A stretch of 58,530 nt of DNA from Evansella vedderi (lineage in GTDB: Bacteria; Bacillota; Bacilli; Bacillales; Salisediminibacteriaceae), in contig NZ_JAUSUG010000030.1 of NCBI RefSeq assembly GCF_030813435.1, positions 1 through 58,530 on the forward strand, written 5' to 3'. How positions within the stretch are numbered: position 1 is the first letter of the stretch; each line of letters opens with the position of its first letter. This document shows positions 1-11,814 of this stretch, one piece after another. Below the pieces are notes generated by a model that saw only the letters and a program-made list of their open reading frames with translations, had not been told where the DNA came from and ran no database searches. Position numbers and translations under genes: made by a program.

Positions 1-24
1 GCCAGGATCAAACTCTCCAATAAA
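1..24 (-). rRNA. rrs: 16S rRNA, 5' end only (partial)
   Basis: The first 24 bases are the reverse complement of the universal 5' end of bacterial 16S rRNA (the AGAGTTTGATCCTGGC primer-site sequence), so a ribosomal RNA operon reads leftwards out of the window. Only the first two dozen nucleotides of the gene are present. An rrn operon on the gyrA side of the origin is the usual arrangement in Bacillaceae. Confidence 0.93.
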
Positions 25-190
25 GTGTTGAGCTTGATGTTCTGACATCAAAACCAGTTAAACTGGCTAATTTAAAAATTCATTGACGGGATATTTGATC
101 GGTCGTATAAATACGACTTTTATATCCCACTTCGCTTGGCTTTTTGTTTAGTTTTCAAAGGTCAAACTTCTTTTTTGCGACAACTCTTAT

Positions 191-220
191 ATTATATCAA
201 GTTTAACGATTGTTTGTCAA
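191..220 (-). promoter_or_regulatory. rrn operon promoter (sigma-A)
   Basis: On the minus strand there is a consensus -35 TTGACA (215-220) and a consensus -10 TATAAT (191-196) separated by 18 bp. The transcript would start near 184 and carry a leader of about 160 nt, including a TTTGAAAACTAAACAAA-type stretch typical of Bacillus rRNA leaders, before the 16S 5' end at 24. The rest of the spacer (221-439) is AT-rich and I see no gene in it. Confidence 0.8.
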
Positions 221-439
221 TAACTTTTTTAACTTTCTTGAGTTGTTTTGTCGTTTTTTTTAGCGACAAGTGTTATCTTACCACCTAAGATCAATTCAGT
301 CAACATTATTTTTTAAAAAAATAATAATTGATTTTGATCTGTTGATGGGGTCGAATTAATACTATATCATTGAAACTAATTCTTTTCTACTGTTAAAAAT
401 TTGAAATTCCATTCTTTCATTTTCTTAACTTTCCCTATC

Positions 440-1510
440 CTAAAACACTTCTTCAATAAATACCTCTGGATGACTCGTTAAATTAAACATTTTGTCGTTT
501 TCAACATTTATCATTGGTCTTGTTGGCTCATTTTCATTTATAAAAATTACTTCCCCTACTAAGCCATTATTTAAACGTACTTTTTTCCCAATCGTTAAGT
601 TTAGCATCATATTGATAAAGGAACTTAATACAATATGATCAATTTTTCCAAACTGATCTTTCTTTAAAGATTCGATTACCTTATACGGTGACTGCTTTGC
701 TCTATAGTGTCTTTCGGAGGTCATAGCATGGTAGATATCGCATATTATAATTATTTTTGCAAATAGGTGCATCTTCTTCCCTTTTATCTTCATAGGATAC
801 CCGCTTCCATTTTCCCTCTCATGGTGTTGAATAACTCCTAATAAAGCACCCTTAGAAAATCCAGGAACATCCTCTAACATTTTGTAACTTAATAGTGGAT
901 GATTTTTCACCTCTTCATATTCATCAATAGATAATGGAGCTTTTTTTTCAAAAACATTAAAGGCTAATTTAGCCATACCACAATCGGCCAAAAGCCCCGA
1001 TAAACCTAGTTGAATTATCTCTCCATTGGAAAGCCCTATTTTCTTGCCTAAGGATGAGCTCAATATGCTAACTGCTAAAGAATGAAAGTAAATGTAGTCA
1101 TTTTTTGTGCCATAGTGATGTAATTGTAATAAATCTTCTTTACTAGGATTTGTCTCATAAAGTGGTAAAAAGATTTTTCTTACGGTATAGGCATCAACTT
1201 TGGCACCACCTTGCCAATGGGTAAATAGCTTCTTATATTGCTGTACAGCAAAAAGGAATTGATCTATGAAATTATTTTTCTTATCTATCTTATCTAGATT
1301 CTCCTCTTTCAAAGTATCCTGTGGCTTATATGCTGTTCCATCAACAAGCTTTAATTCTACTAGAACATCAGAAACAAGAAACTTCTTTAAGATATTTATA
1401 TGTTCATCGCTTAATACTGTTTTCTTTTTTATAATAGGTGAAGTTGTACGAATATAGACATCATCAGATAAAATAACTCCTGGAACTAAATACTCAGTTT
1501 TCACTTTCAT
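440..1510 (-). CDS. HD-GYP-domain protein (c-di-GMP phosphodiesterase-like), degenerate HD motif
   Basis: The 356-residue protein has an N-terminal region of about 125 residues followed by an HD-GYP domain. Visible motifs are H143, H204, the HHxxxxGxGYP signature at 229-239, and D258. The diagnostic HD pair is A175-D176 in LLADCG, where active enzymes have LLHDIG, so one metal-ligand histidine is missing. Family members hydrolyse cyclic di-GMP; whether this one does is doubtful. I chose the ATG at 1510 rather than one 21 bp upstream because AAAGGAGGGG (1516-1525) overlaps the longer reading and is correctly spaced for the internal start. It lies between gyrA and the rRNA operon. A short C-terminal domain (about 300-356) follows the HD-GYP core. 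Confidence 0.88.
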   Translation of the reverse strand: MKVKTEYLVPGVILSDDVYIRTTSPIIKKKTVLSDEHINILKKFLVSDVLVELKLVDGTAYKPQDTLKEENLDKIDKKNNFIDQFLFAVQQYKKLFTHWQGGAKVDAYTVRKIFLPLYETNPSKEDLLQLHHYGTKNDYIYFHSLAVSILSSSLGKKIGLSNGEIIQLGLSGLLADCGMAKLAFNVFEKKAPLSIDEYEEVKNHPLLSYKMLEDVPGFSKGALLGVIQHHERENGSGYPMKIKGKKMHLFAKIIIICDIYHAMTSERHYRAKQSPYKVIESLKKDQFGKIDHIVLSSFINMMLNLTIGKKVRLNNGLVGEVIFINENEPTRPMINVENDKMFNLTSHPEVFIEEVF

Positions 1511-1647
1511 TTTGACCCCTCCTTTTATCACAGCCCATTTAATAGGGAGCCTATCTTGATTAATTTATAATTAGATTTTAAACTAAAATTATTTATTTTT
1601 GTCATTAATATAAAATTTATTTTGAAAAATATTGTAATACCCCTTAA

Positions 1648-1683
1648 TTAAAGACCTGCCGATTTAAATTGGCAGGTCTTTAA
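1648..1683. terminator. Long palindrome, possible bidirectional terminator
   Basis: A perfect 13-bp stem (TTAAAGACCTGCC / GGCAGGTCTTTAA) with a self-complementary AT-rich centre makes an almost complete 36-bp palindrome. It is only 5 bp from the left end of the IS element. The T-runs on either side are short, so terminator function is plausible but not assured. The rest of the 1511-1688 spacer is AT-rich and shows nothing else. Confidence 0.45.
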
Positions 1684-1688
1684 TAATA

Positions 1689-3221
1689 ACTCAACTTTCG
1701 CACATAGAAAAAGTTGATAGTATTAATTGGCTCTAAAGCTAGAAGTCGTTCAAGTATGGTCATTGACAGGAAAATTATGCATGAAAAAACACCCCATCGT
1801 TTGGTATAGTTGATTTGACTAGAATCACACATACCATACAGAAGAGGTGTCTCCTATATGATAGCGAATAATGACCAAAATAAGCAACTACCAAATGAAC
1901 TTAAATCGACCTTTAAAGAATTACATGTATTAAAACACCTTCGAAAAGCTGGCATTACAAAGTCCTTTGGCTTTTCTTGTTCTTACCTATTTCAATTAAT
2001 TTTTTGTTTAATCTTTGAAAACAAGAACTGGTTTCGAACTTTAGAAAGTATCAAATCTACCGATTTACCAGCAAAAGATACCGTTTATCGTTTCTTGAAT
2101 CAATCTACTTTTTCGTGGAGACGTTTCTTAACGTTCCTTAGTGCTCACACGATTGGAAAAGTTACAAAACTTACGGATCACAATCGCCCTAAAGTATTGG
2201 TTTTAGACGATTCTTCCTATAACCGAAATCGTAGTAAGTCAGTAGAATTACTAGCACGTTGTTTTGATCATGCTTCTCAAAAAATCTGCTTTTATAAAGG
2301 TTTTCGTATGCTTACTCTTGGATGGACAGATGGTGCAACCTTTATTCCAGTTGATTTTTCGTTATTAAGTTCTACGAAAAGTCGAATTAACGGAATATCA
2401 ACGAAAGTTGATAAGCGTAGTTGCGGCTACAAACGACGAATTGAAGCTCTACAAACTGCACCTGAGCAAATACCTGATATGATCCAACGCGCTATGAATG
2501 CTGGAATAGATGCCTCCTACGTATTAATGGATACATGGTTTACCTACCAACCATTAATTAAAGACATAAAAGAACAAGGTCTTGATGTCATTGGTATGGT
2601 GAAGAATCTAAAACAACGCTACCTTGTAAATGGCAAACGAGTGAGTCTGAAAGAACTCTATTGTCTAGCTACACCTGTCGAAGGGAAGAAGGGATTACTT
2701 CGTTCCATTCATACTACTCAAGCTAATGATGTTCCTGTCAAAGTTATCTTTGTTCGTAATCGCAATAAAAAAAGCGAGTGGTTAGCCATTTTAAGTACAG
2801 ATTGCACATTGAGTGATCAAGACATCATCCGTATATACGGAATGCGTTGGGACATTGAGGTTTTCTTTAAAACCACTAAGTCCTTATTAAAACTCCAGAA
2901 GGAGTTTCAAAGTCGTTCATACGACTCCTTAATTAGTCATACAACCATTGTCTTCGCACGATACATTGTGCTATCTTGGCAAAACCGCTGCAGTACGGAC
3001 CAAAGAACATTAGGTGGCATGCTTTATGAGCTTTGTGATGAAATCAGTGAGCTCGATTGGGCTATTGCATTACAGCAATTAATCGAGCTTCTTGAAGATA
3101 CCCTAAAAGCGACTAATAAAAAAATACAAAAGTTAATCAAAAGTCAATTACAACAATGGATCGCAGGCTTACCTAATTATATCAAGGCATACCTGCCTAT
3201 TTCAGTCTGCGAAAGTTGAGT
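1689..3221 (+). mobile_element. IS4-family insertion sequence
   Basis: The element is bounded by 14-bp perfect terminal inverted repeats, ACTCAACTTTCGCA at 1689-1702 and its complement at 3208-3221. It encodes one intact transposase. The flanks share AATAATA (1682-1688 and 3222-3228), a possible 7-bp target duplication. Because the flanks are AAT repeats, the exact ends and duplication length are ambiguous by a few bases. It sits between the gyrA terminator and the HD-GYP gene, interrupting no gene. Confidence 0.88.
1858..3219 (+). CDS. IS4-family transposase
   Basis: This 453-residue DDE transposase catalyses cut-and-paste movement of the surrounding element. The catalytic triad is visible as D117/D118 (VLVLDDSSYNR), D225 (VLMDTWFT) and E334. 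E334 lies in the IS4-family YREK signature with exact spacing: Y327, R330, E334 and K341. The frame is full length with no stop or frameshift, so the copy is probably active or recently acquired. Its stop codon (3217-3219) lies inside the right terminal repeat. The start ATG is preceded by GAGGTG about 9 bases upstream. Confidence 0.93.
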   Translation: MIANNDQNKQLPNELKSTFKELHVLKHLRKAGITKSFGFSCSYLFQLIFCLIFENKNWFRTLESIKSTDLPAKDTVYRFLNQSTFSWRRFLTFLSAHTIGKVTKLTDHNRPKVLVLDDSSYNRNRSKSVELLARCFDHASQKICFYKGFRMLTLGWTDGATFIPVDFSLLSSTKSRINGISTKVDKRSCGYKRRIEALQTAPEQIPDMIQRAMNAGIDASYVLMDTWFTYQPLIKDIKEQGLDVIGMVKNLKQRYLVNGKRVSLKELYCLATPVEGKKGLLRSIHTTQANDVPVKVIFVRNRNKKSEWLAILSTDCTLSDQDIIRIYGMRWDIEVFFKTTKSLLKLQKEFQSRSYDSLISHTTIVFARYIVLSWQNRCSTDQRTLGGMLYELCDEISELDWAIALQQLIELLEDTLKATNKKIQKLIKSQLQQWIAGLPNYIKAYLPISVCES

Positions 3222-3291
3222 AATAATATGAATTTTATTTTAGGTTCAGCGGGTTGCCCTATCTCCTCCGTTTATTGGACTTCCCTTATTC

Positions 3292-3326
3292 AAAAAAAAG
3301 CTGCCTAAGTATTTTACCTAGACAGC
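3292..3326 (-). terminator. Intrinsic terminator after gyrA
   Basis: On the minus strand a 12-bp stem with one G-U pair (GCTGTCTAGGTA / TACTTAGGCAGC) is followed by eight Ts, just downstream of the gyrA stop codon. Confidence 0.88.
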
Positions 3327-3342
3327 ATAAATAGTTAGGGGA

Positions 3343-5877
3343 CTATTCCTCTTCTCCCTCTACTTCTTCAACATTATTCGTTTCTTCATTGTCAACTGCT
3401 TCTTCTGAAGATTCTTCCTCAGTGTTTTCCATATCATCCATTACTTCATCGTCCTCGTCAATATTTACCCGGGCAACCGTAGAGACCTTTTCTTCCTCAG
3501 CTACACGGATAAGACGAACACCTTGCGTATTACGGCCCGTTACGGAGATCTCATTAACATGCATTCGAATGATAACACCCGAGTTAGTAATTATCATTAA
3601 ATCATGATCATCAGAGACCACCTTAAGGGACACTAAATCCCCATTTTTATCGGTAATATTACATGTTTTTATCCCTTTACCACCACGTGTTTGAATTCGA
3701 TAATCCTCCACTGGCGTACGCTTACCAAAGCCTTTTTCCGTAACGATCAGCACTTGTTGATTTTCCTCAATTATATCCATCCCAACAACCTGGTCATCCT
3801 CTTGTAACGTTACACCCTTAACACCTGTTGCTGTACGTCCCATTAAGCGGACATCCGTTTCATGGAAACGAATGGACATACCTTTTCGCGTACCAGCAAT
3901 GATCTCTTTAGATCCATCTGTTAAACGGACACCATGAAGCTCATCTCCCTCACGAAGATTAATAGCAAATAGTCCACCCTTACGAATATTAGAGAATGCC
4001 ACTAACTGAGTACGTTTCGCTACACCATCCTTCGTCATAAAGAAGAGATAGCGATCCTCATCAAATTCTTGAATTGGGATTACGGTACTAATGTACTCAT
4101 CCTTATCAATTTGCAACAGGTTAATGATTGGGATTCCCTTTGCCGTTCTGCTAAAGGAAGGAATTTCATATCCCTTTAGGCGATATACCTTTCCTTTGTT
4201 AGAGAAGAATAAGAGATGATCATGTGAGTTGGTAATAAATAGATGTTGAACAAAATCATCATCATGGGTACCCATTCCTTGAACTCCACGGCCACCACGT
4301 TTTTGACTACGGTACGTTGAAAGTGGAATTCGCTTAATGTAGCCATTATGGGATAGGGTAATAACAACGTTTTGACGTGGAATGAGATCTTCATCCTCTA
4401 AACTATCTTCTCCAAGGGTAATCGTTGTTCTTCTTTCATCGTTAAAGCGTTCTTTAATTTCTATTAATTCTTCACGAATGATTTCAAGAACCTTCTCATC
4501 GTCTGCCAAGATAGCTTTCAACTCTTTGATTTTCTCAACAAGCTCTTGATATTCCGATTCGATTTTGTCCCGCTCCAAGCCTGTTAAGCGTTGGAGACGC
4601 ATATCTAAAATAGCTTGTGCTTGATCGTGACTTAGGTTAAATTGCTCCATTAACCCTTGTCTTGCGATATCTGTTGTTTCAGAGCCCCGGATCAAGGCAA
4701 TAATTTCATCAATGTGGTCTAAAGCAATACGCAGACCTTCTAATATATGAGCGCGAGCTTCTGCTTTTTTCAATTCGAAAGCAGTTCTACGACGTATAAC
4801 CACACGTTGATGCTCTAGGTAATGATAGAGTACTTCCTTAAGTGAAAGTATTTTAGGCTGTCCACCCACAAGGGCCAGCATATTAATACCAAAGCTCGTT
4901 TGTAGTGCCGTTTGTTTATATAAGTTGTTTAATAAGACATTGGCATTAACATCCCGTCTTAATTCAATAACGATTCGCATACCGTTTCTATCTGATTCAT
5001 CGCGAAGATCTGTAATTCCATCTAGCTTCTTTTCCCTTACTAGCTCCGCAATTTTCTCGATTAATCGTGCCTTATTTACTTGGTATGGAATTTCATTAAC
5101 AATAATGCGCGGTTTGCCGTTATTATCTTCAATTTCAGCTTTTGCACGGATTGTAATGGAGCCTTTCCCAGTTTCGTATGCACGTCGAATACCTGAGATA
5201 CCTACAATTTCAGCACCGGTAGGGAAGTCAGGTCCGGGAATATATTCCATCAATTCTGAACTTGTTATATTAGGATTCTCACTGAGTGCTAGTACCCCAT
5301 CAATAACTTCACCTAATTGATGTGGAGGTATGTTGGTAGCCATACCAACAGCAATACCAGAAGTACCATTCACTAGTAAATTAGGAAAACGTGCTGGAAG
5401 GACAATAGGTTCTGATTCTGAACCATCATAGTTTTCCTGATAATCGATCGTATCTTTATTAATATCACGGACAAGCTCCATCGATATTTTTGACATTCTA
5501 GCTTCTGTATATCGCATTGCTGCAGCTGCATCACCATCGATAGAACCAAAGTTACCATGACCGTCAACGAGCATATAACGATAACTGAAATCTTGTGCCA
5601 TACGAACCATTGTTTCATATACAGCCGAGTCACCATGAGGATGATACTTACCGATAACTTCCCCAACGATACGGGCAGACTTTTTATACGCCTTATCAGA
5701 AGTCATTCCTAATTCATTCATCGCATATAAAATACGGCGGTGAACAGGCTTTAAACCATCTCTCACATCAGGAAGGGCACGACTTACGATAACACTCATA
5801 GCGTAATCCATAAAGGATGATTTCATTTCCTGACTAATATTTATTTCTTTCACTCTTGATTGGTCTTGTTCAGACAT
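3343..5877 (-). CDS. gyrA: DNA gyrase subunit A
   Basis: This is the breakage-reunion subunit of the A2B2 type II topoisomerase that introduces negative supercoils. The catalytic tyrosine is Y123 in [11 protein letters not shown]. The quinolone-resistance region reads HGDSAVYE with S84 and E88, the drug-sensitive wild-type residues. The GyrA box ([10 protein letters not shown]) lies near residue 525 and is followed by the beta-pinwheel repeats. The C-terminus is a long, very acidic tail of about 40 residues rich in E and D. At 844 residues it is slightly longer than the B. subtilis protein because of that tail. The start ATG has GGAGGT upstream. It probably shares transcripts with gyrB but is separated from it by a 400-bp repeat-bearing spacer. 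Confidence 0.98.
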   Translation of the reverse strand: MSEQDQSRVKEINISQEMKSSFMDYAMSVIVSRALPDVRDGLKPVHRRILYAMNELGMTSDKAYKKSARIVGEVIGKYHPHGDSAVYETMVRMAQDFSYRYMLVDGHGNFGSIDGDAAAAMRYTEARMSKISMELVRDINKDTIDYQENYDGSESEPIVLPARFPNLLVNGTSGIAVGMATNIPPHQLGEVIDGVLALSENPNITSSELMEYIPGPDFPTGAEIVGISGIRRAYETGKGSITIRAKAEIEDNNGKPRIIVNEIPYQVNKARLIEKIAELVREKKLDGITDLRDESDRNGMRIVIELRRDVNANVLLNNLYKQTALQTSFGINMLALVGGQPKILSLKEVLYHYLEHQRVVIRRRTAFELKKAEARAHILEGLRIALDHIDEIIALIRGSETTDIARQGLMEQFNLSHDQAQAILDMRLQRLTGLERDKIESEYQELVEKIKELKAILADDEKVLEIIREELIEIKERFNDERRTTITLGEDSLEDEDLIPRQNVVITLSHNGYIKRIPLSTYRSQKRGGRGVQGMGTHDDDFVQHLFITNSHDHLLFFSNKGKVYRLKGYEIPSFSRTAKGIPIINLLQIDKDEYISTVIPIQEFDEDRYLFFMTKDGVAKRTQLVAFSNIRKGGLFAINLREGDELHGVRLTDGSKEIIAGTRKGMSIRFHETDVRLMGRTATGVKGVTLQEDDQVVGMDIIEENQQVLIVTEKGFGKRTPVEDYRIQTRGGKGIKTCNITDKNGDLVSLKVVSDDHDLMIITNSGVIIRMHVNEISVTGRNTQGVRLIRVAEEEKVSTVARVNIDEDDEVMDDMENTEEESSEEAVDNEETNNVEEVEGEEE

Positions 5878-5982
5878 TCCTTGTACCTCCGTTCACCTAA
5901 TTCAAACAGATTACTTTCTGCTAAAAAACATACTTTTTTTTTGGAACTGGAAAAGATAAAAATCATTCGAATTCGTTACAGA

Positions 5983-6130
5983 CGTAATGTCACCATCCTG
6001 GTTCCGCGGGCAACTCTTCAGCCTTTAGTCCCGTCTCTACCTCTCCAAGCATCGCTTCGTAGCTTACTCGTAAAGTAAACGCTCATCGCTGGAGTCTCCG
6101 CCTTTCACTCCTTCGAGATATAAAAAGCAA
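5983..6130. repeat. Dispersed intergenic repeat, family B
   Basis: This stretch in the gyrB-gyrA spacer begins CGTAATGTCACCATCCTGG followed by TTCCGCGGGCAAC. The same core recurs at 16869 and 26997, and a related tail (CCGCCTTTC..CTTC) recurs at 24851. It contains no plausible gene. The remainder of the 5878-6283 spacer is AT-rich and unremarkable. Confidence 0.6.
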
Positions 6131-6283
6131 AAAACTATTCAAAACAACAAATGAATACTTTTCAATGTTTATAGAATGATAAGCATTATTATATATTTTA
6201 ACGTACATAACCATGCAGCCCTATGCTGCATGGTCCTGTGTACAATCATGAAGTAGATGTTATTTAATTGCAGTTCCGTTTTT

Positions 6284-8206
<1,923 letters not shown>

Positions 8207-8285
8207 CTACGCTTTTCTTTGCAGCAGAACTGCAACAATTATATATATCAACAGAAAAGAAGAACATCCTTCTTCGAAATTAAAT

Positions 8286-8460
8286 TGTCTACCCTGAAAA
8301 TACAAATCTTGTTGTTCATTCGCTACAGTCCGCTCCCTTTCCGTGGGTGACCTGCCAAGCCTCCTCGCGACTTCGTCGCTGTGGGGTCTCGGCTAGGCCA
8401 TTCTCCCACAGGAGTCTCGCGGACCTTCGCTCATTCCAATGCCTATAAACATTTTCATTC
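8286..8460 (-). repeat. ~175-bp intergenic repeat, family C (left copy)
   Basis: Read on the minus strand, this segment aligns end to end with 32719-32890 on the plus strand. Both begin GAATGAAAA, continue GAATGAGCGAAGG and CTCCTG, and end GATTTGTATTTTCAGGGTAGA. It lies in the gyrB-remB spacer and has no convincing coding content. The remaining spacer (8561-8714) shows no gene. Confidence 0.75.
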
Positions 8461-8482
8461 TCCATGGTGAAAATTTCACTTG

Positions 8483-8560
8483 CATGGAGGTCTACCTTGA
8501 AAATACGAATCTGGTTATCATTCGCTGCGAACTGCTCCTGCGCCACTTCGTTTGCTCGTC
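8483..8560 (-). repeat. Truncated family C end fused to a family A motif
   Basis: Positions 8483-8524 repeat the terminal 40 bp of family C and are closer to the copy at 32.85 kb than to the neighbour at 8.3 kb. They are followed at 8533-8560 by the family A motif in minus orientation (GACGAGCAAACGAAGTGGCG then CAGGAGCA). Two repeat families are therefore juxtaposed here. Confidence 0.6.
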
Positions 8561-8714
8561 CATGGAACTCCGTTTATTCCAAACAGACTAACATTTTCCT
8601 GGGGCTACCAATTTTTATTTGTAAGCCCATCATAAATATGGGAAAAATGAATGAACATTTCTCCCTTATATAAAGTTTAAGGTTATAATTATAAAAAAAA
8701 TGATAGGATAATTA

Positions 8715-8981
8715 CTAAATAAATTCTTCCTCTTCAAGAACAGAAATAGTTTCTGCTCTTCTTTTTAAAGTATGGGAAGAAATAGGAGACAAAAAGACTT
8801 CTGTTTCTGTAATAATAATGGATTTAGGTTTGTCGTCAGATATATGCACAATTCTTTTGTTCTCCAGACTAACTTGAAGGAATTGTTCGTTATCCTCTGA
8901 CAGTCCTTTACTTTGATAATCAAGAATGGCAACAACTTTATGGGAGCGAATAACCATGTCTCCACCTAAATGAATAAACAT
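8715..8981 (-). CDS. remB: RemB-like extracellular matrix regulatory protein (YaaB, DUF370)
   Basis: This is an 88-residue DUF370-family protein. It has the family pattern of an N-terminal MFIHLGGDM strand, central KSIIITETEVFLSPIS, and a basic stretch HTLKRRAE. B. subtilis RemB is a regulator linked to biofilm-matrix genes and sits at the same place between recF and gyrB, which supports the name. I start it at the ATG at 8981: GAGGTG, overlapping the recF stop, is 6 nt upstream, and B. subtilis RemB also begins M-x-IHLG. A GTG at 8990 would add three residues. It is probably co-transcribed and translationally coupled with recF. Confidence 0.9.
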   Translation of the reverse strand: MFIHLGGDMVIRSHKVVAILDYQSKGLSEDNEQFLQVSLENKRIVHISDDKPKSIIITETEVFLSPISSHTLKRRAETISVLEEEEFI

Positions 8982-8991
8982 TTCCGCCACC

Positions 8992-10110
8992 TCACTTTAC
9001 TTCTATTTTTCCATCATGAACTTCATACATCTGAGCTTCTTTCAGTGTTTGATGGTGAATTCCATTGACACTAGTTGTTGTTACAAACGTTTGTACCTTA
9101 CCTTGGATGGTATTAAGCAAATGGGATTGACGGTAATCGTCTAGTTCAGATAAAACATCATCTAATAATAATATAGGGTATTCCCCCATCTTTTCGTATA
9201 TCAATTCTATTTCCGCTAATTTAATGGACAAAGCTGTTGTTCTTTGTTGTCCCTGAGATCCGAATACTTGAATATCTTTGTTGTTAACGACAAATTGAAG
9301 ATCATCTCGATGGGGACCTGCAAGAGTAGTTCCCCGTTTTAACTCTCTGTCTCTCAATCGTTGAAACTCTTCTTCCACTACTATTCTCATTGTCGACAAA
9401 TCCATGTCATCTGATACGTGAATAGAGGGGATATACTTCACTTCTAAAGATTCTTTGCCCCTGCTGATTTCCTTATGAATCGGCTTTGCCCAAGTTTCAA
9501 GCTTTTTTACAAAAGCAAATCGCTTTTGAAGGACTTGGCAGGCAGATTGAATTAACTGGTCTGTAATGACATCCAGCATCGTATTGTCTTGTTTTTGCTT
9601 TTTTTGCAAAACATCCTTTAACCATTGGTTCCGTTGTTTTAAAACTCTGTGATATTGGGATAAATGGTATAAGTAAACAGAGTTTATTTGTCCCATTTCC
9701 ATATCTAAGAAACGTCTTCGCAATTGAGGACTTCCTTTAACGAGATTCAAATCCTCAGGGGCAAACATAACCATATTACACGTTCCGATATATTCACTTA
9801 ATCGTTTCTTTTCAAGCTTATTTAGCTTAACCTTTTTTCCTTTATGTGAAAATACCACTTCCATATCCAGTGGCCCGTTTCTATTTTCAAGATGTCCTTT
9901 CACTTTAGCAAAGGACTGATCCCAGCGAATTAATTCTTTATCTTTTGGGGTTCGGTGTGACTTAGCCATTGCAAGTACATAAATGGCTTCCATCAGATTG
10001 GTTTTCCCTTGAGCATTTTCTCCAATGATTACATTTACTTTGTTTTCAAAGTTTAAGGCGAGATGATCATAGTTTCGGTAATCACGAAGGGTTATTTGTT
10101 TAATAAACAA
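8992..10110 (-). CDS. recF: DNA replication/repair protein RecF
   Basis: This SMC-like ABC ATPase acts with RecO and RecR to load RecA at single-strand gaps. Walker A is GENAQGKT at residues 30-37. The C-terminal signature LAGPHRDD and Walker [13 protein letters not shown] are intact, and 372 residues is the normal length. The start is a TTG at 10110 with GAGGG 6 nt upstream; no ATG is available near the conserved [14 protein letters not shown] beginning. It lies 15 bp downstream of yaaA and overlaps the ribosome-binding site of remB, so it is part of a yaaA-recF-remB operon. Confidence 0.97.
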   Translation of the reverse strand: MFIKQITLRDYRNYDHLALNFENKVNVIIGENAQGKTNLMEAIYVLAMAKSHRTPKDKELIRWDQSFAKVKGHLENRNGPLDMEVVFSHKGKKVKLNKLEKKRLSEYIGTCNMVMFAPEDLNLVKGSPQLRRRFLDMEMGQINSVYLYHLSQYHRVLKQRNQWLKDVLQKKQKQDNTMLDVITDQLIQSACQVLQKRFAFVKKLETWAKPIHKEISRGKESLEVKYIPSIHVSDDMDLSTMRIVVEEEFQRLRDRELKRGTTLAGPHRDDLQFVVNNKDIQVFGSQGQQRTTALSIKLAEIELIYEKMGEYPILLLDDVLSELDDYRQSHLLNTIQGKVQTFVTTTSVNGIHHQTLKEAQMYEVHDGKIEVK

Positions 10111-10125
10111 TAGTTTCCCTCAATG

Positions 10126-10362
10126 CTATTGTTCCTTTTCTATTAGTACTGTACCAAAGTTTTCAATAACTAGAACATCACCAGGATACAGTTTTTTTCC
10201 TCGACGGTTTTCTTCTTCACCATTTAAGAAAACCTGATTTTCTTGCAAAAACCACTTCGCTGCTCCACCTGTACTAATCACACCGACCTCTTTTAATATC
10301 TGGCCTAATGTAATGTAATCTTCTTGAATCTTAACCTTTTGCTCCAAAGGGGTCACACTCAC
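10126..10362 (-). CDS. yaaA: S4-domain RNA-binding protein YaaA
   Basis: This is a 78-residue S4-domain protein, with the S4 core YITLGQILKE..GGAAKWFLQE..VFLNGEEENRRGKKLYPGD. The B. subtilis homologue at the same position, between dnaN and recF, is implicated in ribosome assembly; the exact role is not established from sequence. The start is uncertain: GTG at 10362 (used here) and GTG at 10356 are both in frame and neither has a strong Shine-Dalgarno sequence. The 240-bp gap to dnaN contains nothing clear. Confidence 0.88.
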   Translation of the reverse strand: MSVTPLEQKVKIQEDYITLGQILKEVGVISTGGAAKWFLQENQVFLNGEEENRRGKKLYPGDVLVIENFGTVLIEKEQ

Positions 10363-10602
10363 TTTCTATTTTGATAAGCTTTTTTCTAAAAGATTATTGC
10401 TTTTGCTTAAGATAAGTTTCGAAAAACAACACAATCTATACGAAAAGAGCCTTTTAATAACATCAAAAAATATATCACGAAAATACCTCAACCTATATTG
10501 TACTAAAATATTTACAATTACGCCAATCGCGAAAAAAGAAAGCTACCGAAGGAATAAATTCTTTCCTAAATTCGGCAGCTAAGTTACCGTTTCAAGTTGT
10601 CT

Positions 10603-11745
10603 TTAATACGTTCTTACTGGTGAGAATAAATGTAACATATAATCGTGTTCTTGTGGCTTTAATACAAAGGGACTCATGGCACCTGTAAAATCAATTTTTA
10701 CTTCTGTTGAATCAATTACTCGTAAAGCGTCTATAATATTTTTTCCATTAAAGGAAATTCTTAGCTCTTCCCCTGTAAATTCAAGACAAGTAACATCTTC
10801 TGTTACCTTACCTACTTCTGGTGTTACAGATGTTATTTCTAAATTTCCATTTTCCATTGTTTTTAAGTTCACTACATTGTTCTTTCCATCCCTTGATAGG
10901 AGTAGGGCACGTTCAATGGCCTGTAGAAACTTTTTCGTATCCAATGTCACTCCAGTTTTTGATTGAGTAGGAATCATGTTTTTTGTAGCTGGATAGTTTC
11001 CATCCAATAAGCGTGAGAAAAACAATAAGTTCTTTGCTTTAAATAATATTTGGTTATCCGTAACGATGATATCAATCCATTCATCTTGATCATCCAGTAT
11101 TTTATTCAATTCGTTTAAACTCTTCCCTGGAATTACAACATTAGAAAAAGACAGACCAGCAGTATTTGTTTCCACCTTTGCATAACGCATTGCGAGTCTA
11201 TGACTGTCAGTTGCTGTGCAAGTTAGACGTCCATCTTCAATGGACCAATTAACACCAGTTAAAATTGGCCTTGTCTCCACAGTGGATACTGCAAATACAG
11301 TTTGACGAATAATATTTTTTAATAAGTCCGTTGGTAATTTAAATACATTTTCTTCTTCTATTTCAGGTAATCGAGGATATTCTTCTGGATCTAGTCCATT
11401 TAAATTAAAAACCGATGATCCTGATTTTAAAGTAGTGGTCATTTGATCAGAAACAATTACTTCAATTGTGGATTCAGGAAGCTTTTTTACAATTTCCGCA
11501 AAAACCCTAGCTGGTAGAACAATACTACCCGGAACCTCAATATCTACTAATTGCAATTCTTCGTCTTCCTTTGGAATAAAAGATTCGATAGAAATATCGG
11601 AGTCACTTCCGGTTAAGGTAACCCCATCAAAGGACGCTTCAATTTTGATCCCTGTTAAAACTGGAATAGTTGTTCTGGGTGAAATTGCTTTGGAAACATG
11701 CTGAACACTTTGTACAAATTGATCACGATGAATAGTAAACTTCAT
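10603..11745 (-). CDS. dnaN: DNA polymerase III beta subunit (sliding clamp)
   Basis: This ring-forming processivity clamp tethers PolC and DnaE to DNA. At 380 residues it matches the family length. Conserved stretches include TTIPVLTGIKIE, SDSDISIESFIP, FNLNGLDPEEYPRLP and the C-terminal HLFSPVRTY. I start it at the ATG at 11745 (MKFTIHRDQF). A longer reading from 11790 adds 15 residues absent from homologues, and CGGAG precedes the internal ATG. The 224-bp gap from dnaA contains the unwinding part of oriC. Confidence 0.97.
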   Translation of the reverse strand: MKFTIHRDQFVQSVQHVSKAISPRTTIPVLTGIKIEASFDGVTLTGSDSDISIESFIPKEDEELQLVDIEVPGSIVLPARVFAEIVKKLPESTIEVIVSDQMTTTLKSGSSVFNLNGLDPEEYPRLPEIEEENVFKLPTDLLKNIIRQTVFAVSTVETRPILTGVNWSIEDGRLTCTATDSHRLAMRYAKVETNTAGLSFSNVVIPGKSLNELNKILDDQDEWIDIIVTDNQILFKAKNLLFFSRLLDGNYPATKNMIPTQSKTGVTLDTKKFLQAIERALLLSRDGKNNVVNLKTMENGNLEITSVTPEVGKVTEDVTCLEFTGEELRISFNGKNIIDALRVIDSTEVKIDFTGAMSPFVLKPQEHDYMLHLFSPVRTY

Positions 11746-11814
11746 TTTCTCCGTCCCCACTTTCATTTCTTCTTCCGTTAATTGTAACAAACTTTTCTTC
11801 CAAGAAAATTTGTC

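Noticed and set aside
8316-8546. A 76-codon minus-strand frame rich in R, E and W in the gyrB-remB spacer
   Set aside because: It is a translation of the family C repeat and its truncated neighbour; the other copy at 32.8 kb does not keep the frame, and there is no good ribosome-binding site.
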